A stretch of DNA of 64,000 nt from Sipunculus nudus (taxonomy: Eukaryota; Annelida; Sipuncula; Golfingiida; Sipunculidae): NCBI GenBank assembly GCA_026874595.1, contig CM049310.1:67408056-67472055 (forward strand). Reading direction: 5' to 3'. A program made the position numbers and the translations under genes. The notes beneath the pieces were generated by a model. That model worked only from the letters and a program-made list of their open reading frames with translations. It was not told where the DNA came from and ran no database searches. Position 1 is the first letter of the stretch; each line of letters starts with the position of its first letter. Positions 1-11,080 of this stretch are shown here, one piece after another.

Positions 1-640
1 TTAGTTACGCAAGCATAAAAAAAATGGAGCCGGTTGCCTCCACCCAAAAAATTAAAAAAAAAAAAAAACTCCATGTTTGGGCTCTTTTTCCCAGTTTCCC
101 TCTTGTTCATGCACATGCTCCAATGCCAGAAAATCCTCGTTTTCATTGTCCATGAAGGTATATGTGCAGTGTTGCGCACAGTGTGCAGGACTCTTTCCTC
201 CCATCACCTGGAATGTAGTTTATTGGTTTGAGATTAACACTTTATGTTCACCGTATGCCCCTCAAAAACACTCATAAAAATATCTTCCAGCAGCGTCCAG
301 TTACAATAATCTGATCATTATATTTTTCAGTATGAGACTTTCCAAATAAATTATCACATAAAAGCACATCATGTATAAATAATCATGAAAATATAACTGC
401 ACTGCCAATTCCTTGTACAGCCACATGGGTAAATTAACCTAAAAGAAATGCTAAGGCACAGACTTGCATTATGAAATTCTTTGTTCACCTCCAGGTTGAC
501 CAGGAAAAAACAAATACACATTGTTCACTAAATCAGAAATACCTGTATTCAACTGAAATAATTTTGTCTCAGCAGCAAATGATATCTTGCAACATGTGTG
601 GTATTGTACAAGACTAAGAGAAACCAACTTTCTGGGACAT
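1..640. other. no gene recognised; AT-rich flank
   Basis: No splice-flanked coding segment, RNA gene or clear repeat boundary was seen here. Short frames near the start run through an A-rich stretch and have no recognisable motif. On the - strand this is where the 3' side of the candidate exon at 692-776 would lie. Confidence 0.5.
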
Positions 641-691
641 TTATGTGTTCCTGCTACTCTAATGCTTTATTCTAGCTTCAACAATGATGTC

Positions 692-776
692 TTACTTGGC
701 ATATTTCTCGAGGGTGATTTCCTGTTGCATCTGCCAGTATTGAGCCGCTGCAGGAACAGAGTAATGTGTCTGCATC
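692..776 (-). CDS. candidate exon of an unidentified gene
   Basis: On the - strand a good pyrimidine tract and CAG acceptor end at 777. They are followed by a short frame that looks like real protein (MQTHYSVPAAAQYWQMQQ, then EITLEKYAK) and ends in TAA at 692-694. Two readings fit. As a terminal exon, the stop is followed about 20 bp later by AATAAA (+ strand tttatt, 666-671). As an internal exon of 81 nt (696-776), it uses the consensus donor GTAAGA overlapping the stop and continues beyond the window. I do not recognise the protein and found no partner exon. The amino-acid composition and both splice signals are the only support. It would be antisense to WDR31. Confidence 0.35.
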
Positions 777-884
777 CTGAAGTAAGATGGAGAGCTGACA
801 CAACCCACGTTCAGGAACTTGCACATCAGGGCAATTTTTATAAAAGTTGTTTCCTGACAGCTAAATGCTATTACCTTGCATGAT

Positions 885-1372
885 GTCACCAAGGTTACCC
901 ATATTCTTCGAGCTATGAGGGTCCAAAGTACCCCCCAGAATAATGGAAAATTTGATACAAAAGCTCAAGTATCTTAACAACTAATGCATTGATCAGCATG
1001 ATTCTTTGCATAGATATCAGCCATGGAATGTTTCATCAGTTTCTGCAGAATGGTGGCGCCACCTGCATTTTTTTTTTTTAATTTTACGCATTTTTACTCA
1101 ATTTTTTTTATACATTCAAAGATATGGTTGTCTGTTAACTCGGCACAAATCGTAACCATTGGACCTAGAATCCTCTATCTTTACATAAATGGAGGTCCAT
1201 GAAAATCTCCTTGGAATCCTAAAATTAGGTCTCTGTTGCCCATATCCTCTGAGCTAAGCTTCAGGTGAATGGGGATACCACCTACAAAATTTGGCATTCA
1301 GATGATAAAATTTCTTTTGTGAATGTCTTCTTAGTCAGTTGAGCGTCATGACCCATGGGTCACTTGTTCTAT
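885..1372. repeat. single ~340-bp repeat monomer (family A) with terminal motif
   Basis: This segment reads the same as monomers at 15765-17895 and 60637-62195. It has a 'cccatat..ctcgagcta' block, the 12-bp perfect palindrome GGTGGCGCCACC near 1053, and 'acctagaatc'. It ends at 1340-1372 in TGACCCATGGGTCA followed by cttgtt, the same terminal motif seen at 17875-17895 and 62175-62195. It is non-coding, and the boundaries are approximate. Confidence 0.6.
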
Positions 1373-2850
1373 CTCTCTGTCTGTTTTTAAATATTCAGTA
1401 ATTATGAATTAAACTTTTTTTACCAGAAAGCACTTTTGGATTAAATTTTGTATCCTGAATGTTTATGCAAAGGTATTGTAACTTTCCTCACTCCTTGGCA
1501 CTGAGTATTTGTTTGGGACAATATTCTTCTGGCAACTGCATAAAATTTATAACTGGTAAATAAAGAAGAAATACACAGAGGTACAAAGGTGTTTTTAAAC
1601 TCTCATCCTCCCCCTCCCCCCCCCCCCCCCCACCCCCAATCAGGTCCTCCCACCTGTGGGATGGGAACATTATGTTTGCATATATTTAAAAACAATAGAT
1701 TTAATTGGATAGTGTAAACTGCTGAACTGTCAACAGCTTATCAAAAAGCATACTAATGATCATGGTAATAGTATAGATCTCATATTCACAAACTGCTATA
1801 GCCTGATATGTTTTAGTTGGTCACAAAATCTTATTTAAGAATGTTCAAAAGTTGGTGCGTTAGAATGTTAATTAATCACCTCCCTCCCTCCCCCCTGTTT
1901 ATGTGCTTAAATAATATATTTTAAAATACTTAAATAATATCAGTTACATTATAACATTCATGTTCCAGAAAGGCCAAAAAGGGAAATGTTCAGGTGTATT
2001 ATTAGATAGTTTAATACCACAATTTTCATGCATTACACATTGCAATATATACTTGTCAGATATAGTGTATGCTCATTTGAAAATGGATTTGTTCACAGCT
2101 TTTTATTTGAATCAATAAATTAAAATTGTATTGTAGATGTTAATCCCCACTTTCTTTTTTATGCTATGATTGACAAGTGTTCATTTATGCACATATTACT
2201 GTCACTTTGCTGAAAAAATGATACTTCTGGAAATATCTGATCATGAGAGATTCCTGAAGCTAAAGTTGAAACAATCCATAAAAGTGCACAGTATTAGTTC
2301 AGCAATATGTATTTATTATTTGATTGTCATGAGTTAGCGGGCCTTTTGCTTTTATTTGTTCAAAAACTGTTTAAATATATGGGCCAATTGTGCTAAATCT
2401 GTACATGGCTGTGTCTTTGGTTATAAAGGAAAAATAAGTGTGTTTATCATGCAGTTAGTACTTTAGAATAACACAGATGATGAGGACAGTAACATCCATC
2501 ACTTTTTAGAGTGTAAGAAAGAAGATTTATGTCCACATGCAGCAAATTGTATGGCATTTTGTCCCAACCGTAATGTGTCAACAGTTTAACCCATGTAGAC
2601 CTTAATAATAAGCTGCATATTTATATATATACTGCTGTATGAATTTACATTCCCAATGCAATATTTTAGACACACATTCTTGTACATATTTGAAATACTG
2701 ATACTTCTATATTACTATTCCGCTAAACTACATAATTTATACAAAAAGTTACATCTGTCAAAATGAAATCTTACAGACCTTCATACAACAATGGTGATAC
2801 AATTATATCTGTCACATTCAGCCGAGCGCCGTGACCTATGGATCCCTTGT
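1373..2850. repeat. dispersed repeat, inverted relative to 38041-40885
   Basis: The reverse complement of this block recurs in pieces: 2650-2850 matches 38041-38240, 1900-2120 matches 39830-40050, and 1373-1900 matches 40090-40885. It includes C-rich runs at 1611-1636 and 1880-1893 that are G-runs in the other copy. The end at 2820-2850 carries a variant of the CAGCTGA..GACCCATGGGTC terminal motif. A third, more diverged copy lies at 33590-34070. No coding capacity was seen. Confidence 0.7.
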
Positions 2851-2983
2851 TTATCACCCTGCAATAAATAGTATGAATGTCATAAGTTAACTATTTCTAC
2901 AGAGATTTTTAATTTATTTATGCATCTTGAAAGGTTTAATATGCTCAACATATGATAGACTCTTGTGAATGTATTTATTACAG

Positions 2984-3125
2984 AATATGGGATGCCAGGT
3001 GTCATCAGCTTTTACAGAGATTTCCAAAGAAGCAGCACATACAGACGTGTTGTGACTTGAGTCAGGATGGTAACTACTGCCTCACCTCATCTAACGGGTT
3101 CAGCGGCAATGGATGTGAAGCTACA
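2984..3125 (+). CDS. WDR31: WDR31-like WD40 exon (first of three visible)
   Basis: A 142-nt exon sits between acceptor TTATTACAG and donor GTAAGC. After one base completing a codon it reads IWDARCHQLLQRFPKKQHIQ and continues to ..SNGFSGNGCEAT. The WD dipeptide and the 'SNGF.G.GCEAT' stretch match what I recall of WD repeat-containing protein 31. The exon ends in phase 0 and joins the next exon (LWDLR..) in frame. WDR31 is a predicted beta-propeller scaffold protein linked to cilia function. Earlier repeats must lie upstream of the window, because no other WD exon is visible before this one. The family call is confident; orthology to WDR31 is inferred from conserved residues and exon order. 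Confidence 0.8.
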
Positions 3126-3360
3126 GTAAGCATCCCGGGCAAGGTTCTTCATTATAGTCCTCTCTGACATAAAGCTGCTACCTCTGAGCTGTAATTGTAT
3201 ATTTCAGGTGCTGATCTTGATCTATATACATGTATTAAACATTGCATCCATGAAGCAGAAAAATGTCTTAATTTCAGCTTCATAAGATTTTAAATTAAAC
3301 ATGACACAAAAAAACCTAAAACTAGAATGAGGATGATTTTGAAATGCAAAAACAGAAGTC

Positions 3361-4155
3361 TCCACCAGAACCTAGTCCACAGGACTAGCATGTACACCAC
3401 CAGAACCTAGTCCAAAGGACTGGCATGTACACCACCAGAACCTAGTCCACAGGACTGGCATGTACAACATCACAACCTGTGGACTAGGTTCTGGTGGTGT
3501 ACATGCCATTCCTGTGGACTAGGTTCTGGTGATGTACATGCCAGTCCTGTGGACTAGGTTCTGATGTTGTACATGCCAGTCCTGTGGACTAGGTTCTGGT
3601 GGTGTACATGCCAGTCCTGTGGACTAGGTTCTGGTGGTGTACATGCCAGTCCTGTGGATTAGGTTCTGGTGGTGTACATGCCAGTCCTGTGGACTAGGTT
3701 CTGGTGGTGTACATGCCAGTCCTATGGACTAGGTTCTGGTGGTGTACATGCCAGTCCTGTGGACTAGGTTCTGGTGGTGTACATGCCAGTCCTGTGGACT
3801 AGGTTCTGGTGGTGTACATGCTAGTCCTGTGGACTAGGTTCTGGTGGTGTACATGCTAGTCCTGTGGACTAGGTTCTGGTGGTGTACATGCCAGTCCTGT
3901 GGACTAGGTTCTGATGTTGTACATGCCAGTCCTGTGGACTAGGTTCTGGTGGTGTACATGCCAGTCCTGTGGACTAGGTTCTGGTGGTGTACATGCCAGT
4001 CCTGTGGACTAGGTTCTGGTGGTGTACATGCTAGTCCTGTGGACTAGGTTCTGGTGGTGTACATGTCAGTCCTGTGGACTAGGTTCTGATGTTGTACATG
4101 CCAGTCCTGTGGACTAGGTTCTGATGTTGTACATGCCAGTCCAGTGGACTAGGTT
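3361..4155. repeat. 35-bp minisatellite with an orientation switch
   Basis: About 19 units of 35 bp run head to tail from ~3478 to 4155, each containing AGTCCTGTGGACTAGG and GGTGGTGTACATG. They are preceded at 3361-3470 by about three units of the same monomer in reverse complement. The junction is near 3466-3480 (acaacatcacaacctg). Each unit contains a small inverted repeat, AGTCC-TGT-GGACT, extended to 7 bp in units with CTAGTCC. The array is in an intron between two WDR31 exons. Units differ by a few substitutions, such as the ggtggtg/gatgttg alternation. Confidence 0.95.
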
Positions 4156-5104
4156 TGTAAATCCAGGCTGTGCTCAGCTGTTGAGGCAATAGATTGTGCA
4201 GCAGAATAGTTTACAGATTTTGATATAGACTACACTTTTTCCACATAATTAGGGATTTATATTAATAATCATTGTTTAGGTCCTGTTGCAATTTACTGAA
4301 ATGATTTCATGTGGTCAGTGAACAAGGGGATACAGCAATAAGGAAATTGTCTAAACTGAACATCCTAATATGATGTTTGAGGTTTACATACATAATCAGC
4401 CTTGTTAAAGTGATTAAGCTTAGGACAAGATAGGGGACTGTTGATGGACCTGCATACCAAATTAATAGGCCTAAGTTTTGTGTATCAGAATACATTTTTG
4501 ATCTTCAATTACAAATAACTGCATGATCTGTATCAGTTTTCCTTTTTCTTTGTGTGATCTGTCCATGCAGCTGTCAAGCACAAATCTTACCCAGATGAGC
4601 CAGAAATGTGGAAAGGGTATTTGTGTTGATGGCTGCTGAACAAATATATATATATATATAATAAAATCAAATAAAATCAGTTTGTGCTGAATTGTCAGAT
4701 TCACCCTGTGTTACCTTTCATTTTGACTTGAAGGTTAATTCTTACTTCTTGTAGTCAAAAAGGAAAAGATTGTGCTTGGCAGTTGAGCTCTATGACACAT
4801 AGGTTATTTGTTTCTCATTCCTTACCTTTACAGTCTCAGTCTTTTGCTGCCTGGTGGTGTAGACAGATTTGATAGTCCACTCCGAACTGCCAAAATAACT
4901 AAGATGGTTTTATATTGTAGCTGAAAGAATATGAAAATAAAAAAAATGTTTCCAAGGCTTTTGTAAAATAATTAAACTTTGAACAACACTGTGTTTAAAA
5001 TTTAAATTGGTTATAGCAGATCATTTTGGAAAGTTTAGTTTTAATTGATCATTACATGAGGAAGGTATGTTGCATTGATGCTCCTATGATTGTGATATTT
5101 CTAG
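4156..5104. other. remainder of WDR31 intron
   Basis: Non-coding, AT-rich intron sequence with a short (TA) run near 4646-4660. A pyrimidine-poor but usable acceptor (TTTCTAG) closes the intron at 5104. Nothing else was recognised. Confidence 0.6.
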
Positions 5105-5267
5105 TTGTGGGACCTGAGAATGAACAATCTAGTCTGCGAATACAAAGGCCATATAGAAACAACTGCCGCATGTGCCTTTGTTTCCTCATCTGCCTGTGGA
5201 GGTAGAAATCTCTTAGCAACCAGTTCCAGTGACTGTAGTGTGAAAATATGGGACAGAGATACAAGAG
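5105..5267 (+). CDS. WDR31: WDR31-like WD40 exon (second visible)
   Basis: A 163-nt exon lies between acceptor CTAG and donor GTTAGT. It encodes LWDLRMNNLVCEYKGHIETT, then a region ending ..LATSSDCSVKIWDRDTR. This is a full WD40 repeat: it opens with the WD of the previous blade, has the GH dipeptide (YKGH), and closes with IWD. The entry phase (0) fits the exon ending at 3125. The exit phase (1 nt) fits the exon starting at 19541, which gives ..TRE-CLC... 'CEYKGH' and 'CSVKIW' agree with WDR31 as I know it. The following intron is 14.3 kb, inflated by the retrotransposon at 5607-12263. Confidence 0.85.
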
Positions 5268-5606
5268 GTTAGTAATATTTATGTTATAACTAAATCCAAA
5301 GTGTAAACTTCTTTTAATATACATCTTCACTTTTATTTATGTCTATTATACTTGGAACTATATATTTAAAACCTGAGGTATACATGATCAATATGGCTGC
5401 TTCTCATTTGCTGATGAAAAATTTAACACATAATTATATAGAATGATAATTCACCTATTTCACAATCAGGTGTACACTTTATGTTGCAGTTAGGTGAAAT
5501 TTTCAAAATCATTGCACATGTGAGTCTCTTTGTTGTGTAAACAACCTTCCGCTGGGGGAATCAGGAAAAAAATTTCAGAGCACAAACTTTAACAGTTTTG
5601 GTTTAA

Positions 5607-5986
5607 TGTGAGGGATGCGGGATCGAGCAAGGAGCCATTTGTTAAGAATATCAGTTTATTACAGAGAGTCTGATGCAAATTACACTCACAGATGCTCAAA
5701 TCTGTACCGGTTCATAAAACAATAAAGTAAAAATAAAAAAGGGGTGGTTGACCTCCAAGGCTCAACAGTAATTATTTACATCTAGCATTGGCCCTGACCT
5801 CTGTAAAGGCTTCACTATCAGTTCCTGGCCCAATTACGTCCAACCCAGCTTCTACCGCTGATTCACAATGTTGGCCAGCTTTATGCGTTCTTACAACGCA
5901 TGCCGTAAAGTATGCACACATAAAAAAATTAAATTTAAACCCTGACACCAGGTGGCGCTCTAAGCTGGTGCGTCAACACTATCACA
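5607..5986 (-). repeat. 3' LTR of the 5.6-12.3 kb retrotransposon
   Basis: On the + strand it starts TGTGAGGGATGCGG and ends CAACACTATCACA. It is nearly identical to 11883-12263. Read on the element's strand it begins TGTGATAGTG and ends CTCACA. TTAA precedes it on the outside and the polypurine tract borders it on the inside. Confidence 0.93.
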
Positions 5987-6000
5987 TCCACCCCCCATTT
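5987..6000 (-). other. polypurine tract
   Basis: The + strand reads tccaccccccattt, which on the - strand is a purine run (AAATGGGGGGTGGA) ending exactly at the 3' LTR. This is the expected position of the plus-strand primer for LTR retrotransposon replication. Confidence 0.8.
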
Positions 6001-6199
6001 AATCTTGCCTCGTCCTCGAGCACGGGTAGAACTTAGCATTGTTACTCATAACTATGCATATATCTGAACAATCAACGTGAGGAAAAACATAACCTCCTGT
6101 CCCTTAACACTATAAACAGAATAATCAACTAGCCTCACACTAGCCACATAAACTTGACATTAAATTTAATACAATATGGTGAAACTATTTCATGACCAA

Positions 6200-7570
6200 T
6201 TAGTCACATGAACAAGCTGATCTAGGTTCCCTAAATGGATTACAGTGTTTCCCTGCCCCAGCTCTTGTTGAGTGACGGAGTAAAGCCTGATCAACTCCAT
6301 TCAGTATATCTTGACCATCAATAACTGTGGGTTGTAACACTAAAACAAAACCGTCCTCATCAGTTTGGTTTATGTCTTGAAGTGGAAAGTGTTCATCAAC
6401 TGAAGAATCATCTTGGTCATCCTCTGGTTTTAGTACCTCTGTCAATGGACATGGTCTCATCTGACATCTGTTTACCCATTTTGGTAATCCTAACCCATCG
6501 GCAGGTGTTATACAATAAACATCCTTATCATCCAACTTTTGGATTACTTTGTATACTTGAGGCCCATATGCATCCTGTATTTTATTTCGTCCTTTTGGAT
6601 GCTGTTTTACTAACACTCTCTGTCCGGTGTGAAGTGGGGCTTCTCTAGCTCGTCTGTCAGCATATTTCTTGCGCTCACACGCAGCCCATGTCATTCTGCA
6701 TGTATCATGATCATAAACTTCTTGTAATCTCTGCTGATGTAAAGTCACCCAAGTTACAGGATTATCTGTTGATGTTTCATCATATTCACTAGGTAGTAAC
6801 TCAACTGGTACTTTGGGATCACGTCCAAAAAGTAAGTAGAACAGACTAAATCCAGTACTACTGTGGGGCGTCGTATTATATGCAAATACCAACTCTGGCA
6901 AATATTCTGGCCAACGCTTTTTCTTCTGGCGTGGCAATGTTTTCAATAGGCTATGCATTGTCCTATTAAATATCTCTGTCTGTCCATTTGATTGTGGATG
7001 GTAACTTGTTGTTCTTGACTTCTTAATTCCATACATACTACAAAGTTGACGAATGACTCGACTCTCAAAGTCTCTACCTTTGTCAGAATGAAGTCTTAAT
7101 GGAGCTCCAAATCTGGAAAACCATTCTCGGACACAGACTCTGGCCACCGTTTCCGCCTTTTGATCTTTAGTGGGAACGGCTATCGTCCACTTCGTAAAAA
7201 CATCCGTTAATACGAGAACATTTTCTCTACCATCTGTAGCTTTTTCGAGTATGGTGAAGTCCATAGCTATGACTTCTAGTGGTCGTGTAGCTTGTATCGT
7301 ACCTAAGGGTGTATGAACTTTGACCTCTTTAGACAAAACACAGTGTTCACAGCAACTTATATAGTCTCTGATCTCCTCCATATGAGACCAATAACATTTT
7401 GCTTGCAAAAGCGCTAAAGTTCTATCAACACCCTGATGACCTCTATCATCATGAAAACATTTTAACATCTTCTGTTTCAAAACTTGAGGTAACACTATCT
7501 GTTTCACTTTTCCCATAACCGGATCTTGTATAACACGATACAACACTCCTTGGTCTATTTCAAATCTATC
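6200..7570 (-). pseudogene. integrase domain of the Ty3/gypsy pol (reading frame intact)
   Basis: This frame continues that of 7571-7909 after a TAG at 7571-7573 and runs uninterrupted to a stop at 6200. From the N-terminus it shows an HHCC zinc-binding module (H..H in CFHDDRGHQGVD, C..C in SCCEHC). The DDE core follows, with D in VIAMDF, D in LHSDKGRDF and E in HPQSNGQTE. Then comes the GPY/F-like C-terminal stretch (..DAYGPQVYKV). No chromodomain was recognised at the C-terminus. The family function is to cut and join element cDNA into chromosomal DNA. All three catalytic acidic residues are present, but the domain lies behind several upstream stops and belongs to a dead polyprotein. A + strand frame over it (6382-6648) is a shadow. 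Confidence 0.93.
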
Positions 7571-8182
7571 CTATTGTCGGTATAAGAGTTGCATTTCTTT
7601 TGGAGCTTGCCTTCTCTCTTTTAGTGTGGGTTTCTTCCCTGTGTCAAAACACTTGTGGACTGATCCAATCACTGGATCTGCATGTTGCATAACGGATATC
7701 TCTTCATGTGATAGAATAGGCATGGAAGTGGCTCCGACTTCGATTGTGCCAAGTCCAACATTAAAACTAGCATTGTCACCCTGCTCAGTACATCTCTCAC
7801 TTCCAATTTCTACTTGAAGTTCAACTGGTAAGGCTGATGAATTACTTGCTCTTGCACATAACTGTGACGAGGATTCTTCTGACTCCATCTTTTCCCAAGG
7901 TCGCTCAGTTTACCGTGAAAGGGCATCGGCACTTCCATTATGCTTCCCTGCTCTGTACTGAAATTGGAAGTTAAAACTTGCTAAAGCTGCGGCCCATCTC
8001 TGCTCAACAGCACTTATCTTAGCTTTGGTCATTAAATAAGTAAGTGGGTTGTTATCAGTTACCACCATGAAAAACGCACCCTGTAGATATTCTCTGAATT
8101 TATCTACCACTGCCCACTTGACAGCTAGAAGCTCTAGTTTCATGGAACTATAATTGTCTTGATTGCGTTCTGACTTTCGCAA
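7571..8182 (-). pseudogene. RNase H domain and spacer of pol, interrupted
   Basis: The frame enters near 8182 after a shift from the RT frame. It contains YSSMKLELLAVKWAV (catalytic E) and MVVTDNNPLTYL (catalytic D), ending ..GSADALSR, the usual end of Ty3-type RNase H. A TAA at 7910-7912 then interrupts. The same frame continues as an acidic, Ser/Glu-rich spacer (7571-7888) to TAG at 7571-7573 before integrase. The first catalytic Asp lies in the preceding frame (ENDASHMGL, near 8250). RNase H normally removes the RNA strand during cDNA synthesis. Confidence 0.9.
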
Positions 8183-9617
8183 ACCTCGGCTTGCGTAGGA
8201 ATTACTCTGAGCTTTCCTTCTTGTTCTTGCAACAATACAGCTCTGAGACCCATATGTGACGCATCATTCTCAAGAATAAATGGCTTATCAAAATATGGGT
8301 ATCCCAATACTGGTGCATGAGTGAACTCCCGTTTCAATTTTGTAAATGCCTCCTCATGGGACTCATTCCACAATTCTTTTATTTGCACTGACTTTCCTTG
8401 TTTCTGTGCAGCTAACTCACCCACAAGCTGATGTAATGGAGCTGTAATCTGCGCAAATCCTTTGATAAGTTTTCTATAGTAGGAGGCAAAACCTGTAAAG
8501 CTACGGAGTTCCTTCAACGTTCGTGGTCTAGGCCATTTTTGTACAGCTTCAGTTTTCTTTGGATCAGTCTTAATCCCTTCCTTGGTGATAACATGACCCA
8601 GAAAATTTACTTGTTCTCTGAACAATTTACATTTTTCTGCTTTCAGTTGCAAGTTGTGTTCTGCCAACTTTGAGAAAACTAAATCCAGTCTTTCGATATG
8701 TTCTTCGACCGTCTTACTATAGATGATAATATCATCTTAATATACAAGCATGTGTTGGTAAATATCTCCTTGAAAAACAGGATTCATTAGTCTTTGGAAC
8801 GTAGCCAGCACATTCGCCAGTCCAAAAGGCATACGTACCGCCTCAAACAATCCCATTGGAGTGGTAAATGCAGTCTTTTCAACATCATCTGGATGTACTT
8901 CAATTTGATTGTAGGCTGCACATAAGTCTGGAGTACTAAACATTTTTGATCCTGCTAAAGCCTCTAAGGACTCATCGATTCGAGGTAGTGGGTACACGTC
9001 TCGTCTTATTTCTGGTTCAATTTTCTGTAGTCGATACACATCCGTAAGTCTCCTGATTTTTTTCTGAGGATGACTATTGATGATGCATAACTTGCTTTAC
9101 TCTCTCTAATTATTCCTCTTGCTAGGAGATCTTTCAGGTGAGCTTCTACTTCCTTGCACAGATGAGGTGGTATTCTTCTGTACGGTTGTGCTATCGGCAC
9201 TTCATCCACAGTATGGATCCTATGCTGCAATGTACAAGTGCACTGTAGTGGTTCGTCATCGCGCAGAAAAATATGACTGTGTTTCTTCAGTAAGGCATGG
9301 ACCTTCTCACGCTCTTCCTCGGTTCCTGGAAAGCTTGATATATCAACTGACGGAACATCTGATGCATTGCCAACACAACTTTGACTCTGAACCCTGACCT
9401 TATTCTGTTCACCACTAGGTACAAGCTCTACGGCTACTTGCTTGCCTAACTCTATGATTTCATCAGGTTTCTGGAGTGTACCTATCCTCTGACCTGGTTT
9501 CAAATATACATCTCTAGAACTAGGATTAGCTACATGCACATACAAATGGTCGGACGAAGAACTTGCCACAAGAACTTTCCCTGGTAACTGATGGTTAAGA
9601 GGCTCTACCACAGCTAC
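8140..9617 (-). pseudogene. reverse transcriptase domain of pol, frameshifted with a stop in YxDD
   Basis: Three pieces make up the RT. Piece one (9617-9006) ends in MCIDYRKLNQ. The frame then shifts by one between 9039 and 9006. Piece two (9039-8737) carries the first catalytic Asp (STPDLCAAYNQI) and the primer-grip region (MPFGLANVLATFQ). It stops with TAA at 8737-8739, exactly at the variable position of the YxDD catalytic box. The same frame continues as piece three (8736-8140) with DDIIIYSKT, FLGHVI and RSFTGFASYYRKLI, typical of Ty3/gypsy RT and connection domains. A second frame shift at 8140-8182 leads into RNase H. The order and motifs are seen directly; the activity is a family property and this copy is inactive. 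Confidence 0.93.
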
Positions 9618-10213
9618 TCAACCCTTCACCCTACTAGTAATCCTATAAGAAGATACACTGTTCGGCGGTATAACTACTCCATGTGGTTCTGCCACCTTGA
9701 CAAAACCTAGGTTGACACTTGAGCTCTCTTTCTTTTTTGCTCCAAACTGTTTAAGTTTTTCCCAATATTCAGGACATCTCCTAAGCACATTCATGCCAAT
9801 AACTCCTGGACTACTGCGTGTAGTGTCTCTAACTACAGAATCTTCAAGAACTAATATTCCAACTTCTGGAATGTCTAAACCAAAAATATGAACATTGACA
9901 ATAATCAAACCAACATAAGGTATCTCGGGTCCATTGACTGCTGACAGCTCTAGCCAGTTGTTAGTATCAACCACATCACTTTCCTGTATATGTAAGTGGT
10001 CTCTGGCAAACGATTCAGTTATGGTTGTCACCTGAGACCCAGTGTCTAATAGACACGGCACAATTACCTGTCCGAAAAAACAATTTACAGTAATTCTGTC
10101 TGCAACAGTTCGATCTAGCACTTCAGGATTTGCTAGAGTTTGTTCCTTCCTGGAAACTCCTTGTACACTATCATTAACTGCAGTTGGGGGATCTGTTACA
10201 GTTTTCTTTTTCT
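9618..10213 (-). pseudogene. aspartic protease region of pol
   Basis: The frame holds VPCLLDTGSQVTTI, the D-T/S-G active site of retroviral-type aspartic proteases. About 75 residues later is VIGMNVL, matching the second conserved protease box. It ends at a TGA (9618-9620), and the same frame resumes as RT. The pol frame is -1 relative to gag and becomes open in the A-rich run at about 10201-10213. This suggests gag-pol expression by -1 ribosomal frameshifting, as in other Ty3 elements. The first Met in the frame is at 10121, but the domain start is upstream of it. Confidence 0.88.
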
Positions 10214-11080
10214 CTCACTCCTAAGAATGCAGCAGTCAAGTTTCAGGTGTCCCAATTTACCACAATGAAAGCAAGGGCCTTTCACCCTCTGTTGGGGTAC
10301 TTGCAGTTGCTCTTTACTAGGGTTCATACCATTCGCCTGTAGCGATATCAGTCGATCCAACATCTTTTGTTGACTTTCAATAATTTCTTGTTGCTTCTTT
10401 TGCACAGTGAGCACTTCTTCCAGTCTCTTTGTCAGTTCGGATTCCTTGGTATCTTTCACAGTATGCGTCACTTCAGTAAGTGTATCAACTGAACCTGCTT
10501 CTGCTCTTTTCTGAGGTTTGGTGTCTTAACCTTCACCAGTCCATAATAAAGCTTGTTGCCGTATTTCCTTAAAGGATTTACTAGGGTTCTCCCTAACATC
10601 AAGTCTTAATATTTTACTTAAAGTACTGTCACGCAGTTTTTCAATAAACTGATCTCTTAAAGCATGATCTTTGTTTGGCAAAATCTTATCGTTAATGCTG
10701 AAAACACGATCAAGAAGAGCCATCAGTTCATGTGAAAAGTCACGCAGGGACTCTCTGCAATGTTGTCTACGAGCGAAAAATGCATCTAATAATTCATTCT
10801 CAGACAGTCTTTCACCAAAAGCATCTTTCAAACTATTGAATACGCCTGTAGCTGTATTACGCTCATCAGGCTCTGAGTACTTAACTTCTCTCCACGCAGC
10901 GCCTGCTAAATGTGCAAGTAGATAATCTGCTGCGGGTTGTCCTTCTAACCACTGAGCATGCAAGGCATCTCGGGCGTGTACCACCCAATCGTCTAAAGTT
11001 CCGGTTTCTCCAGAGTAATGTTCTAACCTACGAGGGGCGTACACTAATCTAACAGGTGTAGACTCTGCAGTCTCCGACAT
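10196..11080 (-). pseudogene. gag of the Ty3/gypsy element, one in-frame stop
   Basis: I chose the Met at 11080 (MSETAESTPVRL) because the residues upstream look like untranslated leader, although the frame is open further. The capsid-like region (about 184 residues, with LDDWVVHARDALHAQW and FFARRQHCRESLRDF) ends at TAA 10526-10528. The same frame continues with a coiled-coil-like stretch (RLEEVLTVQKKQQEIIESQQ) and a single CCHC zinc knuckle, CFHCGKLGHLKLDC. It stops at 10196-10198 after a basic tail. Gag normally packages the element RNA, which the knuckle binds. Without the TAA, gag would be about 294 residues. Confidence 0.9.

Noticed and set aside
3478-4155. Possible repetitive protein encoded by the 35-bp array
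   Set aside because: 35 is not a multiple of three and no frame stays open across the units.
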